Positions 1 through 6,715 of a stretch of DNA of 18,459 nucleotides are shown here, piece after piece. The notes below the pieces were generated by a model. That model did not search any database. It saw only the letters and a program-made list of their open reading frames with translations, and was not told the DNA's origin. Made by a program: the position numbers and the translations under genes. This DNA comes from an uncultured Christensenellaceae bacterium (GTDB lineage: Bacteria > Bacillota > Clostridia > Christensenellales > Aristaeellaceae), in contig CAJOPV010000101.1 of NCBI GenBank assembly GCA_905236495.1, positions 1-18,459 on the forward strand, given 5' to 3'. Each line of letters begins with the position of its first letter. Within the stretch, counting starts at the first letter, position 1.

Positions 1-31
1 AACCGCGATACATCCAATTGACAGCTTGAAC

Positions 32-60
32 AGTATAGCATACCCCAAGGGAAAATGCAA
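32..60 (-). promoter_or_regulatory. Sigma-A-type promoter reading out of the left edge
   Basis: On the minus strand there is TTGCAT (60-55), a 17-base spacer and TATACT (37-32). It lies downstream of the nrdR stop and points towards base 1, so it probably serves a gene beyond the window. I see no open frame of its own in bases 1-90. Confidence 0.5.
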
Positions 61-90
61 GCATTATTTTGGGGAAATTTGCGCCGGCCT

Positions 91-567
91 TTACGCCCTT
101 TTTTCCGCTTTTTTATCTTCTTTTACCAAAGCCTTCAGTTCGTTCATGAAGGTGGGGATATCGGTAAAGGAGCGATACACCGAGGCGAAGCGGATGTAGG
201 CCACCTCGTCCAGCTTCCGCAGCTCCTCCATCACCATTTCGCCGATCTGGCGGGTGGTGATCTCCTCCTGCAGGTTATTATAGGCCAATTGCTCGATGGA
301 ATTGACGATCTTTTCGATCTCGGCGGCGGATACGGGCCGCTTGTGGCAGGCGGCGATGATGCCGCTGCGCACCTTCTGGGGATCGAACAGCTCCCGGGAA
401 TTATCCTTTTTGATCACCAGCAGCTGCTGCACCTCCACCTTCTCATAGGTGGTGAACCGGCGCCCGCAGTTGATGCATTCCCGGCGGCGGCGGATGGAAT
501 TGCCGTCATCCGTCGGGCGGGAATCCACCACCCGGCTGTCGGCGCAGTTGCAAAATTGGCATTTCAT
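91..567 (-). CDS. nrdR: Transcriptional repressor NrdR
   Basis: NrdR is a zinc- and nucleotide-binding repressor of ribonucleotide reductase genes. The 158-residue protein has the family's usual length and order. An N-terminal zinc ribbon carries Cys3, Cys6, Cys31 and Cys34, with the basic stretch SIRRRREC before the second pair. An ATP-cone domain follows from about residue 49 to 136. The ATG at 567 is preceded by an AAGGG-type ribosome binding site 9 bases upstream. The gene follows the YlmC/YmxH gene after a 124-base AT-rich gap holding its own promoter. A polA - coaE - nrdR neighbourhood is familiar in Bacillota. No ribonucleotide reductase gene lies in the window, so the targets are elsewhere. 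Confidence 0.96.
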   Translation of the reverse strand: MKCQFCNCADSRVVDSRPTDDGNSIRRRRECINCGRRFTTYEKVEVQQLLVIKKDNSRELFDPQKVRSGIIAACHKRPVSAAEIEKIVNSIEQLAYNNLQEEITTRQIGEMVMEELRKLDEVAYIRFASVYRSFTDIPTFMNELKALVKEDKKAEKRA

Positions 568-625
568 GGCCCGTCACCCTTCTTTTGTTTCATCGCCGCC
601 CTTTTTCGGGGGCCCATACGCTACG

Positions 626-654
626 ATTATACTCCGGGAAATCAAATTTGTAAA
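626..654 (-). promoter_or_regulatory. Promoter of nrdR
   Basis: On the minus strand there is TTTACA (654-649), exactly 17 bases of spacer, then TATAAT (631-626), a near-consensus vegetative promoter. It lies about 60 bases before the nrdR start. The -35 box falls inside the inverted repeat at 644-671, so a protein bound there could block RNA polymerase. Confidence 0.72.
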
Positions 655-671
655 TATTTTATTACAAATTT
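644..671. promoter_or_regulatory. Perfect 10+10 bp inverted repeat over the nrdR -35 box
   Basis: AAATTTGTAA (644-653) and TTACAAATTT (662-671) are perfect inverted copies separated by 8 bases. They cover the -35 element of the nrdR promoter, the position of an operator. The stem would be almost all A-T and no T-tract follows, so it is a poor terminator. It does not match the NrdR box, Rex or BirA sites as I know them. The bound protein is unknown. Confidence 0.5.
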
Positions 672-691
672 ATTTCAAATTATGTGGTTTT

Positions 692-943
692 TTATTCCAG
701 AATATCCCCCGGCTGCAATTCCACCAGGATCACGTTTTCCCCGATCTTGCAGATGCGGTCCCAGGGGATCACGATGCCGCATTTTTCTCCCCGGATGATG
801 CTGCCCACCTTGAACTCCCCCGGCACCACGATGGCCTCCACATGCCCGTCATGGGCGTCAAACTCAATATCCATCACCTTACCCAGGCGTTTGCCGTCCA
901 GGGTATTCACCACATCCTTGGTGCGAAGCTCCGACAGGCTCAC
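692..943 (-). CDS. YlmC/YmxH-family PRC-barrel protein (sporulation-associated)
   Basis: A small 83-residue PRC-barrel protein of the YlmC/YmxH family, which is common in endospore formers but whose biochemical role is not well defined. The sequence begins with SLSELRTKDVVN and has the family pattern of a glycine-rich turn (DGKRLGKVMDIEFD) and a C-terminal VIPWDRICKIGENVILVE barrel strand. I place the start at the GTG at 943. It is preceded by a strong ribosome binding site (AAGGGGGTGA, 958-949) at good spacing, and known members start at this point. An upstream GTG at 952 would put the ribosome binding site on top of the start codon. The gene lies 42 bases after the solute-binding protein stop and ends the polA operon. 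Confidence 0.85.
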   Translation of the reverse strand: MSLSELRTKDVVNTLDGKRLGKVMDIEFDAHDGHVEAIVVPGEFKVGSIIRGEKCGIVIPWDRICKIGENVILVELQPGDILE

Positions 944-948
944 GCGCC

Positions 949-964
949 TCACCCCCTTGGGGGT
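949..964 (-). promoter_or_regulatory. Ribosome binding site of the YlmC/YmxH gene inside a small inverted repeat
   Basis: The ribosome binding site AAGGGGGTGA (958-949) overlaps an inverted repeat, ACCCCC-TT-GGGGGT on the plus strand (951-964). On the minus-strand transcript the C run could pair with the G run of the ribosome binding site, though the two-base loop forces some end pairs open. The site decides the start at 943 rather than 952. Confidence 0.45.
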
Positions 965-985
965 ATTCTATGCGCAGGGGCGTTT

Positions 986-2560
986 TTAGTTGCTTGGGGT
1001 TTCGATGCCCCGGAGCACCTCCGGCTCCCGGACGTCCCGAACGGTGGTGAACACCTTCCTCGTCAGCAGCGCCCCGCAGCGGTAATACATGCAAACGAAG
1101 GGGCAGTCCTCTGCGAACTGATCCTGAATTTGCCAGAGCAGGCTTTGGTAGCTGTCAAATTCCTTGGCGGTGCGCAGGGCCTTGAACAGGTTATCCATCG
1201 CCGTGGATTTGTAGCTGACATAGTTGCCGGTATTGCCGCTCATCAGCAGGAAGCCCGGATCGGGCACGGTATCCATCTGATAGGCGGCGATCGCCATATC
1301 GAAGTTCCGGGCGGTCAGATGCTCCTTGACGCTGTTGAAGCTTTCCACCGTGATCGCCACCTCGATGCCCACAGCCGCCAGATAATCCTGGATCTTCTGG
1401 GCCACCTGGAGGCGCACGGCGTTATCCTGCTCCTCATACACGTACAGCCGAAGCCTCAGCCGCCGATCCTTGCTTTCTCCCTTGACGGTGACGGTGGTAT
1501 GGCGCACGCCGTTATCCCTTTCCGGGTCGGCCTTCCAGCCCGCCTCATCCAGAAGCGCCTTGGCCTTTTCCGGGTCGTAGCGGTATTCGTCGCTGTCCCG
1601 GTACATCCAGGTGCCGGTGGGCATGGGCGTATCCGTCCGCCGGGCCATGCCCATATAGACGCTGTTGGCGATGGCGTCAAAATCAATGGCGCAGCGGATG
1701 GCCTTTCGCACCAGCGGATTATCCAAAGGAAAAGCGATGGAGGCATTGTGATTGAGCAAAAGCACCTCCAATTGCCGGGTGCGGAAGGTGATATTCAGGT
1801 TGGTGAGCCCCGTCTGGTACTGCCCCGCGGAGGCGGAGCGGGTGATGGCGGCGTCCACCCGGTTATACTCGTAATCGGAGATCAGTTCCTTGTTGGTGGC
1901 CCGGAAGGTGACGTTCACCGCCTTCACCGAAGGAACGCCCTGCCACCAATCGTCGTTTGCGGAAAGGTACAGGTAATTGGCGGGCACGAAGGCATCCACC
2001 TTATAGGGCCCCGTGCCCAGGGGGATCTGGCTTTGCAGCTGATCCCGGGGCAAAACGGGGAAGGTGAGGGCGTAATAAACGCCGTAATAGGGCCTGTTCA
2101 CTGTGATGCGCAGGGATTCGGCGCTGTTGGCGGATACGCTGGATATGATGTATTTAAGCTGGCTGTACTGGCCCCTTCCCTCCTCCGCCAGGCGCAGGAT
2201 CTCGTTGATGGTGGCCTCCACGTCGTAGGCGGTGCAGGGGGTGCCGTCGTGGAAGGTGACGCCCTTTCGCATGGTGACGGTCCACACCTTGCCGCTGTTA
2301 TCCGGGTCGCACCGGGCAGCCAGGCAGGGCACGGGCTTGTAATCGTCGTCCAGGGCGTAGAGACCCTCGTAAATCAGGGCGGTGACGGATTGAAATTCCC
2401 TTTCCTCCGGCACCAGAGGGTTCAGGTATCTGGTTTTCACCGAAATGATGCCCAAGGACACGATATCGTCCCCGGCTGCCGCCAGGGCGGCGGGGCACAG
2501 CAGCGTCAGCGCCGCCAGGACGCAAAACAGCTTAATAAGCATACTGCTGATAGATCGCAT
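986..2560 (-). CDS. Family 5 extracellular solute-binding protein (peptide-type ABC transporter)
   Basis: A 524-residue protein of the SBP_bac_5 family, whose members deliver peptides or similar solutes to ABC importers outside the membrane. It has an N-terminal signal (hydrophobic residues about 8-28, ending ALA-AAG). Family features in order are NPLVPEE near the start, a YEGLY segment, the signature VTFHDGTPCTAYDV (about residues 98-111), GTGPYKVD, a VRKAIRCAIDFD segment, a YDPEKAKALLDEAGW segment and a C-terminal VPDPGF. No lipobox cysteine is present: the only cysteines in the signal (13 and 22) lack the LxxC context. The ATG at 2560 lies inside the lytic transglycosylase gene (29-base overlap), with a GGTGG ribosome binding site 9 bases upstream. 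No permease or ATPase genes are nearby. Confidence 0.9.
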   Translation of the reverse strand: MRSISSMLIKLFCVLAALTLLCPAALAAAGDDIVSLGIISVKTRYLNPLVPEEREFQSVTALIYEGLYALDDDYKPVPCLAARCDPDNSGKVWTVTMRKGVTFHDGTPCTAYDVEATINEILRLAEEGRGQYSQLKYIISSVSANSAESLRITVNRPYYGVYYALTFPVLPRDQLQSQIPLGTGPYKVDAFVPANYLYLSANDDWWQGVPSVKAVNVTFRATNKELISDYEYNRVDAAITRSASAGQYQTGLTNLNITFRTRQLEVLLLNHNASIAFPLDNPLVRKAIRCAIDFDAIANSVYMGMARRTDTPMPTGTWMYRDSDEYRYDPEKAKALLDEAGWKADPERDNGVRHTTVTVKGESKDRRLRLRLYVYEEQDNAVRLQVAQKIQDYLAAVGIEVAITVESFNSVKEHLTARNFDMAIAAYQMDTVPDPGFLLMSGNTGNYVSYKSTAMDNLFKALRTAKEFDSYQSLLWQIQDQFAEDCPFVCMYYRCGALLTRKVFTTVRDVREPEVLRGIETPSN

Positions 2561-3254
2561 AGGCCTGCGCCACCTTTCCTGCGTAGTAACGGGTATCGTC
2601 GGCGGGGATCTGATCCAGGGTGAGGGTTCGCCCGTCCGAGGAATAATGCTTCAGCCAATAGGAAACGCCGTCGTCTCCCCACCCGGCGTGATAGGCGCAG
2701 GCGACCACGACAGGGTCGTCATTCTGTAGGAAGTTGATGATGTAGCGGATCAGATAGCAGCCCATTTTGATGGATGCCTCAGGATCATTCAGGATGGAAA
2801 TATCGGCGTTCCGATAGCCGCAGTTATTTTTCACCCATGAGAAGGTGGACGGTATAAACTGCATCAGGCCCAGAGCGCCTTTCCTGCTTTCTGCCCGGGG
2901 GTCGTAATCGCTTTCCCGCTTGATGATCGCCGCCACGTAGGCCGGATCGATCTGATACATGGCGGCGTAACGCTCTATCAGGTCCCGGTATTTCACCTGA
3001 TGGCTGCCCACCTCTTTTTCCCAGGCGATCCTTTCCGCCTCCCGGGCGGCCCTCAGCTCCGCCAGCGCTCCCTGGGCCCGGCTGAGATCGGTCAGAATCA
3101 GGATCAGCCCCACCAGCAGCGCCCCCAGCGCCGCCCCCTGCTTCCAGGTGAGCAGGGGCGCTTTCTTTCGGCGTCTGCGCTTTGGCGCGGCCCGCCCGGC
3201 CCGGCGATTGCGCTGGGCCGCAGGGGCGGTTCGGATGGGGGGTAAATCGTTCAT
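2532..3254 (-). CDS. Membrane-anchored lytic transglycosylase (SLT domain)
   Basis: A 240-residue protein predicted to cleave peptidoglycan glycan strands outside the membrane. Residues 1-32 are basic and cytoplasmic (RRNRR, KRRRRKK). One transmembrane helix spans about 37-57, a charged coiled-coil-like stretch about 58-83, and the SLT domain about 90-240. Visible SLT motifs are KRESDYDP with the catalytic Glu114, GALGLMQ (127-132), a Gly-Cys-Tyr motif GCYLIRY and AYHAGWGDDGV (AYNAG in most members). The ATG at 3254 overlaps the coaE stop as ATGA, and an AAGGAG site lies 13 bases upstream, which is rather long. The frame stays open further upstream, but only as antisense-like read-through of coaE. 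The 3' end overlaps the solute-binding protein gene. Confidence 0.92.
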   Translation of the reverse strand: MNDLPPIRTAPAAQRNRRAGRAAPKRRRRKKAPLLTWKQGAALGALLVGLILILTDLSRAQGALAELRAAREAERIAWEKEVGSHQVKYRDLIERYAAMYQIDPAYVAAIIKRESDYDPRAESRKGALGLMQFIPSTFSWVKNNCGYRNADISILNDPEASIKMGCYLIRYIINFLQNDDPVVVACAYHAGWGDDGVSYWLKHYSSDGRTLTLDQIPADDTRYYAGKVAQAYAIYQQYAY

Positions 3255-3856
3255 AAGCGTCGCGTATCTCCTTTTTCCAATACGGCCTGCCACAGCGCCA
3301 GCACCTGCCGGGCGCTTTCTTCCTTGCTGCCGTCGGTGCGGATCACCCGGTCCGCCCGCCGTTTCTTTTCCCGGGCGGGCATCTGGGCCCGGATGCGGGC
3401 AAGGGCCAGGCTGCGGGTCAGGCCGCTCCGCCTGCGGAGCCTTGCGATCTGCTCCGCCTGGGGCACGTAGGCGCACCAGATCTCATCGCACCATGTATCA
3501 AGCCCCGTTTCAAACAGAAGCGGCACGTCCATCACCGCGGGGCCCCGGACCGCCTCAAGCTCCCTTCGCATTTCGGCAAAGATCATGGGGTGCAGGATGG
3601 CGTTTAGCTTTTCCAGCTCCTCCGGCTTTGAAAACACCTGTTCCGCCAGGGCCTCCCGGTTCAGCTCCTCCCCCCGGAACACGCCGCTGCCAAAGGCTTC
3701 CCTGATCCGGGGCAGCGCCGGGCCGCCCTTTGCCGTCAGGGAACGTGAAATCTTGTCCGCATCGATCACCGGGGCCCCCGCCGCCTTCAGCGCGGCGGAT
3801 AAATTGCTCTTCCCGCAGGCGATGCCCCCGGTGAGCCCGATCACATAATCGCTCAT
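3251..3856 (-). CDS. coaE: Dephospho-CoA kinase
   Basis: CoaE phosphorylates the ribose 3'-OH of dephospho-CoA with ATP, the last step of CoA synthesis in the cytoplasm. The 201-residue length is typical. Walker A is GGIACGKS (10-17), followed by the substrate-binding DADKISR, LNAILHP, and VMDVPLLFETG, which carries the lid and CoA-binding signature. The ATG at 3856 overlaps the polA TGA (ATGA), and its own TGA overlaps the transglycosylase ATG in the same way, so it is translationally coupled on both sides. polA followed by coaE is a known order in Bacillota. Confidence 0.96.
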   Translation of the reverse strand: MSDYVIGLTGGIACGKSNLSAALKAAGAPVIDADKISRSLTAKGGPALPRIREAFGSGVFRGEELNREALAEQVFSKPEELEKLNAILHPMIFAEMRRELEAVRGPAVMDVPLLFETGLDTWCDEIWCAYVPQAEQIARLRRRSGLTRSLALARIRAQMPAREKKRRADRVIRTDGSKEESARQVLALWQAVLEKGDTRRL

Positions 3857-6390
3857 TTCGTATCATACCAGCTTTCCCCTGTTTTGACCTCAGCCACCAG
3901 GGGAACCTTTAACGTGAATACTTCCTCCATGCACTTTTGCAATATCGCCGCCACCCGGTCCTTTTCCGCTTCCGGGGCCTCGATGAGCAATTCGTCGTGC
4001 ACCTGCAATATCAGCCTGGCCTTCAGGCCCTCCTTTTTCAGCGCCCCGTGCACCCGCACCATGGCAAGCTTGATGATATCCGCCGCGGTGCCCTGCACCG
4101 GGGTATTCATGGCAGCCCGCTCTCCGAAGGCGCGCAGGTTGGCGTTGCCGCTCTTTAATTCCGGCAGTTGGCGCCGCCGGCCCATGAGGGTAACGGCATA
4201 GCCCTGCTCGTAGCCCTTCCTGACCGCCTCGTCCATAAACCGTTTGACGCCGGGATACCGTTCAAAATACCGGGCGATGAAATCCCCGGCGGCCCGGCGG
4301 CTGACGCCGATGTTCCGGGCCAGGCCAAATTCGCTGATGCCATATACCAGGCCGAAATTCACCGCCTTGGCGCTGGAGCGCATCTCCTTGGTCACCTGAT
4401 CCATGCCCACGCCATAGACCTCCGCCGCCGTGCGGGCGTGGATATCCTGGCCCCTGAGGAAGGCGTCCACCATGGCGTGATCCCCCGAAAAATGGGCCAT
4501 CACGCGAAGCTCGATCTGGCTGTAATCCGCGTCCGCCAGCAGGCAGCCCTCCCCCGCGATAAAGGCCTTGCGGATCTCCCGGCCCATTTCCGTCCGCACG
4601 GGGATATTCTGCAAATTGGGCTCCGAGGAGGAGATGCGCCCGGTGGCGGTGCCCGTCTGATCGAAATAGGAATGCACCCGGCCTTCCCCATCCATCTTGC
4701 GAAGCAGGGCGTCGATATAGGTGCTGTTCAGCTTCACCACCTGCCGGTATTTCAGGATCTTGTCCACGCAGGGATGCAGATCGCTCAGCTTTTCCAGCGT
4801 TTCCGCGTCGGTGGAGTAGCCCTTCTGGGTCTTTTTGCCGTGGGGCAGCCCCAGATCCTCATACAGCACCTTGCCCAATTGCTGGGGGCTGTTCAGGTTG
4901 AAGCCCCGCACCCCGGTCAGGCGATAGACCGCTTCCTTTAATTCCTCCGCTTCCCGGGTAAAGCTCGCGCCCAAGGCCCGCAGCACCTGCCCATCCACCC
5001 GGAAGCCCGCCTGCTCCATATCGAAAAGCACATACAGAAGCGGCATTTCCACGTCCCGCATCAGCGCCGTCATGCCCTCCTGCGCCAGTTGCTTTTCCTG
5101 CTTTTTTGCAAGGGTAAAAACGCCCCAGGCATCCTCCCGGGCGAAAGCGTTCAGGGCGTAGCTCTTTTCCTGGGGGTTATGCAGATACGCCCCCAGCATG
5201 GTATCCCAGGCAAACTTCGGCAGGGGCAGCCCCTGCTCGGCGAGCATATGCAAAAGGGCTTTGCCGTCGTGAACGTACAAGGTTTCGCCCAGCACCGGGG
5301 CGATGGCCTGCCAGGCCTCCTCCGGCGTCAGCCCCTGGGACAGCATATCCTGCTGCAATTGGATATCCGCCACCGCGCCCTGGGAAGCCACCGTCATGCG
5401 GGTGGGCGTCACGTGCAATGCGGCGGGCTTTCCGTGGATTTCCTGCAGGAACGCCCCGATCTCCGCCGCCGTTTTCAGCGTCCTTTCCTCCGGGGCCTCC
5501 TCCGGCGCTTCCTCCTCCTGGGCGGGGGCGGCCCCCGTCAGCTTTTCCAGCCGCCCGGCGATTCCGTTCAGCTGATACTTCCGCAGCTTCTCCATGCCCT
5601 CGCCCATGCGGCCCGCGTCAAAGGCCGCCAAATCAAATTCGATGGGCGCGGTAGGCCGGATGGTGGCAAGGTCCTTGGAAAAGCGCGCCAGTTCCGCGTT
5701 ATCCCGCACTTTTTCGCCCAGTTTCCCCTTGATTTCATCCCCGTGGGCCAGCACGTTTTCCAGCGTGCCGTAATCGTTCAGCAGCTTCACCGCCGTCTTT
5801 TCCCCCACGCCGGGGATGCCGGGGATGTTATCGCTGGCGTCCCCCATCAGGCCCTTCCAATCCGTCACCTGCTCCGGGGAAACGCCGAAGTATTCCCGCA
5901 CTCCCGCGGCGTCAAACAGGGTGCTTTCCGTGATGCCCTTCCGGGTGAAGAGCACCTTGGTGCCCTCCCCCACCAATTGCAGCGCGTCCCGGTCACCGGT
6001 CAGCAGCACGCAGTCCAGCCCCGCCTCCCGGCATTTCACCGACAGCGTGCCCAATATATCGTCCGCCTCGTACCCTTCGCAGGTCAATACCCCCAGCTTC
6101 ATGGCGGTCAAAATTTCCTTGATGATATCAAACTGAGGCCTCAATTCCTCCGGCGTGGCCCGGCGGCCCGCCTTATAATCGGCATAAGCCACATGGCGGA
6201 AGGTGGGCCCGTGGAGGTCGAAGGCCACGGCGATATAGCGGGGCTCCAGCTCCTGCCGGGCCTTGAGCAGCATGCTCAAAAACCCGTGCACCGCGTTGGT
6301 ATATACCCCGCCCGCGTCCATCAGCGGCAGGGCGTGAAAGGCCCTGTGCATCAGGCTGTTCCCGTCCACCGCCAGCAGCGTTTCCTGCAT
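3853..6390 (-). CDS. polA: DNA polymerase I
   Basis: An 845-residue family A polymerase acting in Okazaki fragment maturation and repair. The N-terminal 5'-nuclease domain (about 1-285) keeps its metal-binding aspartates: VDGNS, FDLHGPTFR, GYEADDILGT, LTGDRDALQ and GDASDNIPG followed by GVGEKTA. The middle domain (about 290-440) lacks the DxE exonuclease motif of E. coli PolA, so proofreading is probably absent, as in Bacillus-type enzymes. The polymerase domain has motif A (DADYSQIELRV), the O-helix motif B (RSSAKAVNFGLVYG) and motif C (QVHDELLIE). I chose the ATG at 6390, with GAGGTG six bases upstream; in-frame GTG 6399 and ATG 6396 would sit in that ribosome binding site. It is the first gene of the operon. 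Confidence 0.97.
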   Translation of the reverse strand: MQETLLAVDGNSLMHRAFHALPLMDAGGVYTNAVHGFLSMLLKARQELEPRYIAVAFDLHGPTFRHVAYADYKAGRRATPEELRPQFDIIKEILTAMKLGVLTCEGYEADDILGTLSVKCREAGLDCVLLTGDRDALQLVGEGTKVLFTRKGITESTLFDAAGVREYFGVSPEQVTDWKGLMGDASDNIPGIPGVGEKTAVKLLNDYGTLENVLAHGDEIKGKLGEKVRDNAELARFSKDLATIRPTAPIEFDLAAFDAGRMGEGMEKLRKYQLNGIAGRLEKLTGAAPAQEEEAPEEAPEERTLKTAAEIGAFLQEIHGKPAALHVTPTRMTVASQGAVADIQLQQDMLSQGLTPEEAWQAIAPVLGETLYVHDGKALLHMLAEQGLPLPKFAWDTMLGAYLHNPQEKSYALNAFAREDAWGVFTLAKKQEKQLAQEGMTALMRDVEMPLLYVLFDMEQAGFRVDGQVLRALGASFTREAEELKEAVYRLTGVRGFNLNSPQQLGKVLYEDLGLPHGKKTQKGYSTDAETLEKLSDLHPCVDKILKYRQVVKLNSTYIDALLRKMDGEGRVHSYFDQTGTATGRISSSEPNLQNIPVRTEMGREIRKAFIAGEGCLLADADYSQIELRVMAHFSGDHAMVDAFLRGQDIHARTAAEVYGVGMDQVTKEMRSSAKAVNFGLVYGISEFGLARNIGVSRRAAGDFIARYFERYPGVKRFMDEAVRKGYEQGYAVTLMGRRRQLPELKSGNANLRAFGERAAMNTPVQGTAADIIKLAMVRVHGALKKEGLKARLILQVHDELLIEAPEAEKDRVAAILQKCMEEVFTLKVPLVAEVKTGESWYDTK

Positions 6391-6419
6391 CCCCATCACC
6401 TCGCAGAATCGTTCATCTT

Positions 6420-6448
6420 AGTATATCACACCTTTCCCCAATTGAAAA
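6420..6448 (-). promoter_or_regulatory. Promoter of the polA operon (extended -10)
   Basis: On the minus strand TATACT (6425-6420) is preceded by TG one base upstream, giving an extended -10 element. A weak -35 (TTTTCA, 6448-6443) sits 17 bases before it. The predicted start of transcription leaves a leader of roughly 20-25 bases before the polA ATG. Confidence 0.55.
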
Positions 6449-6508
6449 GAAATTGCTTCAAAATTGTTTCAGATTATTTACAAAGGGAACGAAACGAAGC
6501 AGGGAGGC

Positions 6509-6537
6509 GCCCGATCTTTGAAGGTCAAAGAACGGGC
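6509..6537. other. Strong stem-loop in the polA/helicase intergenic region
   Basis: The arms GCCCG and TCTTTGA (6509-6521, split by an A) pair with TCAAAGA and CGGGC (6525-6537), leaving an AGG loop and one A-A mismatch. This gives 12 pairs in 29 bases. No T-tract follows on either strand, so it is not a standard terminator. It could be a processing site or part of a structured RNA. Confidence 0.5.
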
Positions 6538-6658
6538 TCAGAGTATCCATAAACCCCGGGATAGCTCGTCCCTTCCTCATCCCTGAGCAAACCGCTCACC
6601 TCTTTCACCCATACAGACGAATGAATCCCCAAAATTCGTACCGTACGGAAAAAAATCT

Positions 6659-6686
6659 TTGCTTTCAGACGGTAAAATAGTATAAT
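6659..6686 (+). promoter_or_regulatory. Promoter of the nuclease-helicase gene
   Basis: TATAAT at 6681-6686 is a perfect -10 box. The best -35 is TTGCTT at 6659-6664 with a 16-base spacer. Transcription would start near 6693, which rules out the upstream in-frame ATG at 6695 as the translation start. Confidence 0.6.
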
Positions 6687-6703
6687 AGCAGGGAATGATA
6701 CGC

Positions 6704-6709
6704 AAGGAG
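6704..6709 (+). promoter_or_regulatory. Ribosome binding site that fixes the helicase start
   Basis: AAGGAG at 6704-6709 lies six bases before the ATG at 6716. It falls inside the reading frame of the alternative ATG at 6695, so 6716 is the supported start. Confidence 0.8.
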
Positions 6710-6715
6710 ATCACT

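Larger units (their letters stand above)
6391..6715. other. Divergent intergenic region between polA and the helicase gene
   Basis: This 325-base gap separates two genes read outwards. It contains the polA promoter at its left, the helicase promoter at its right and a strong hairpin at 6509-6537. It also has smaller self-complementary stretches, such as TGAGC with GCTCA around 6583-6597 and the palindrome CCGTACGG at 6641-6648. I see no convincing protein-coding frame with a ribosome binding site. It could encode a structured RNA, but I cannot match it to a known class. Confidence 0.5.

Noticed and set aside
18..23. TTGACA on the plus strand as a -35 box
   Set aside because: No -10 element is present at 16-18 bases downstream; the minus-strand promoter at 32-60 fits better.
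449..2623. A long plus-strand open frame of 724 codons opposite nrdR and the solute-binding protein gene
   Set aside because: It has no recognisable domain and is rich in His, Gly and Pro as expected for the antisense frame of GC-rich genes. The minus-strand genes explain the sequence fully.
5089..6552. A 487-codon plus-strand open frame opposite polA
   Set aside because: Antisense to a well-supported polymerase gene, with low-complexity His/Gln/Gly composition and no family motif.
6481..6660. 6S RNA or another named RNA in the polA-helicase gap
   Set aside because: I could not find the closing stem and central bubble of 6S RNA or motifs of riboswitch classes I know, so only the hairpin is reported.
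6695..6715. ATG at 6695 as helicase start
   Set aside because: It lies almost on the predicted transcription start and has no ribosome binding site; AAGGAG is correctly placed for 6716.
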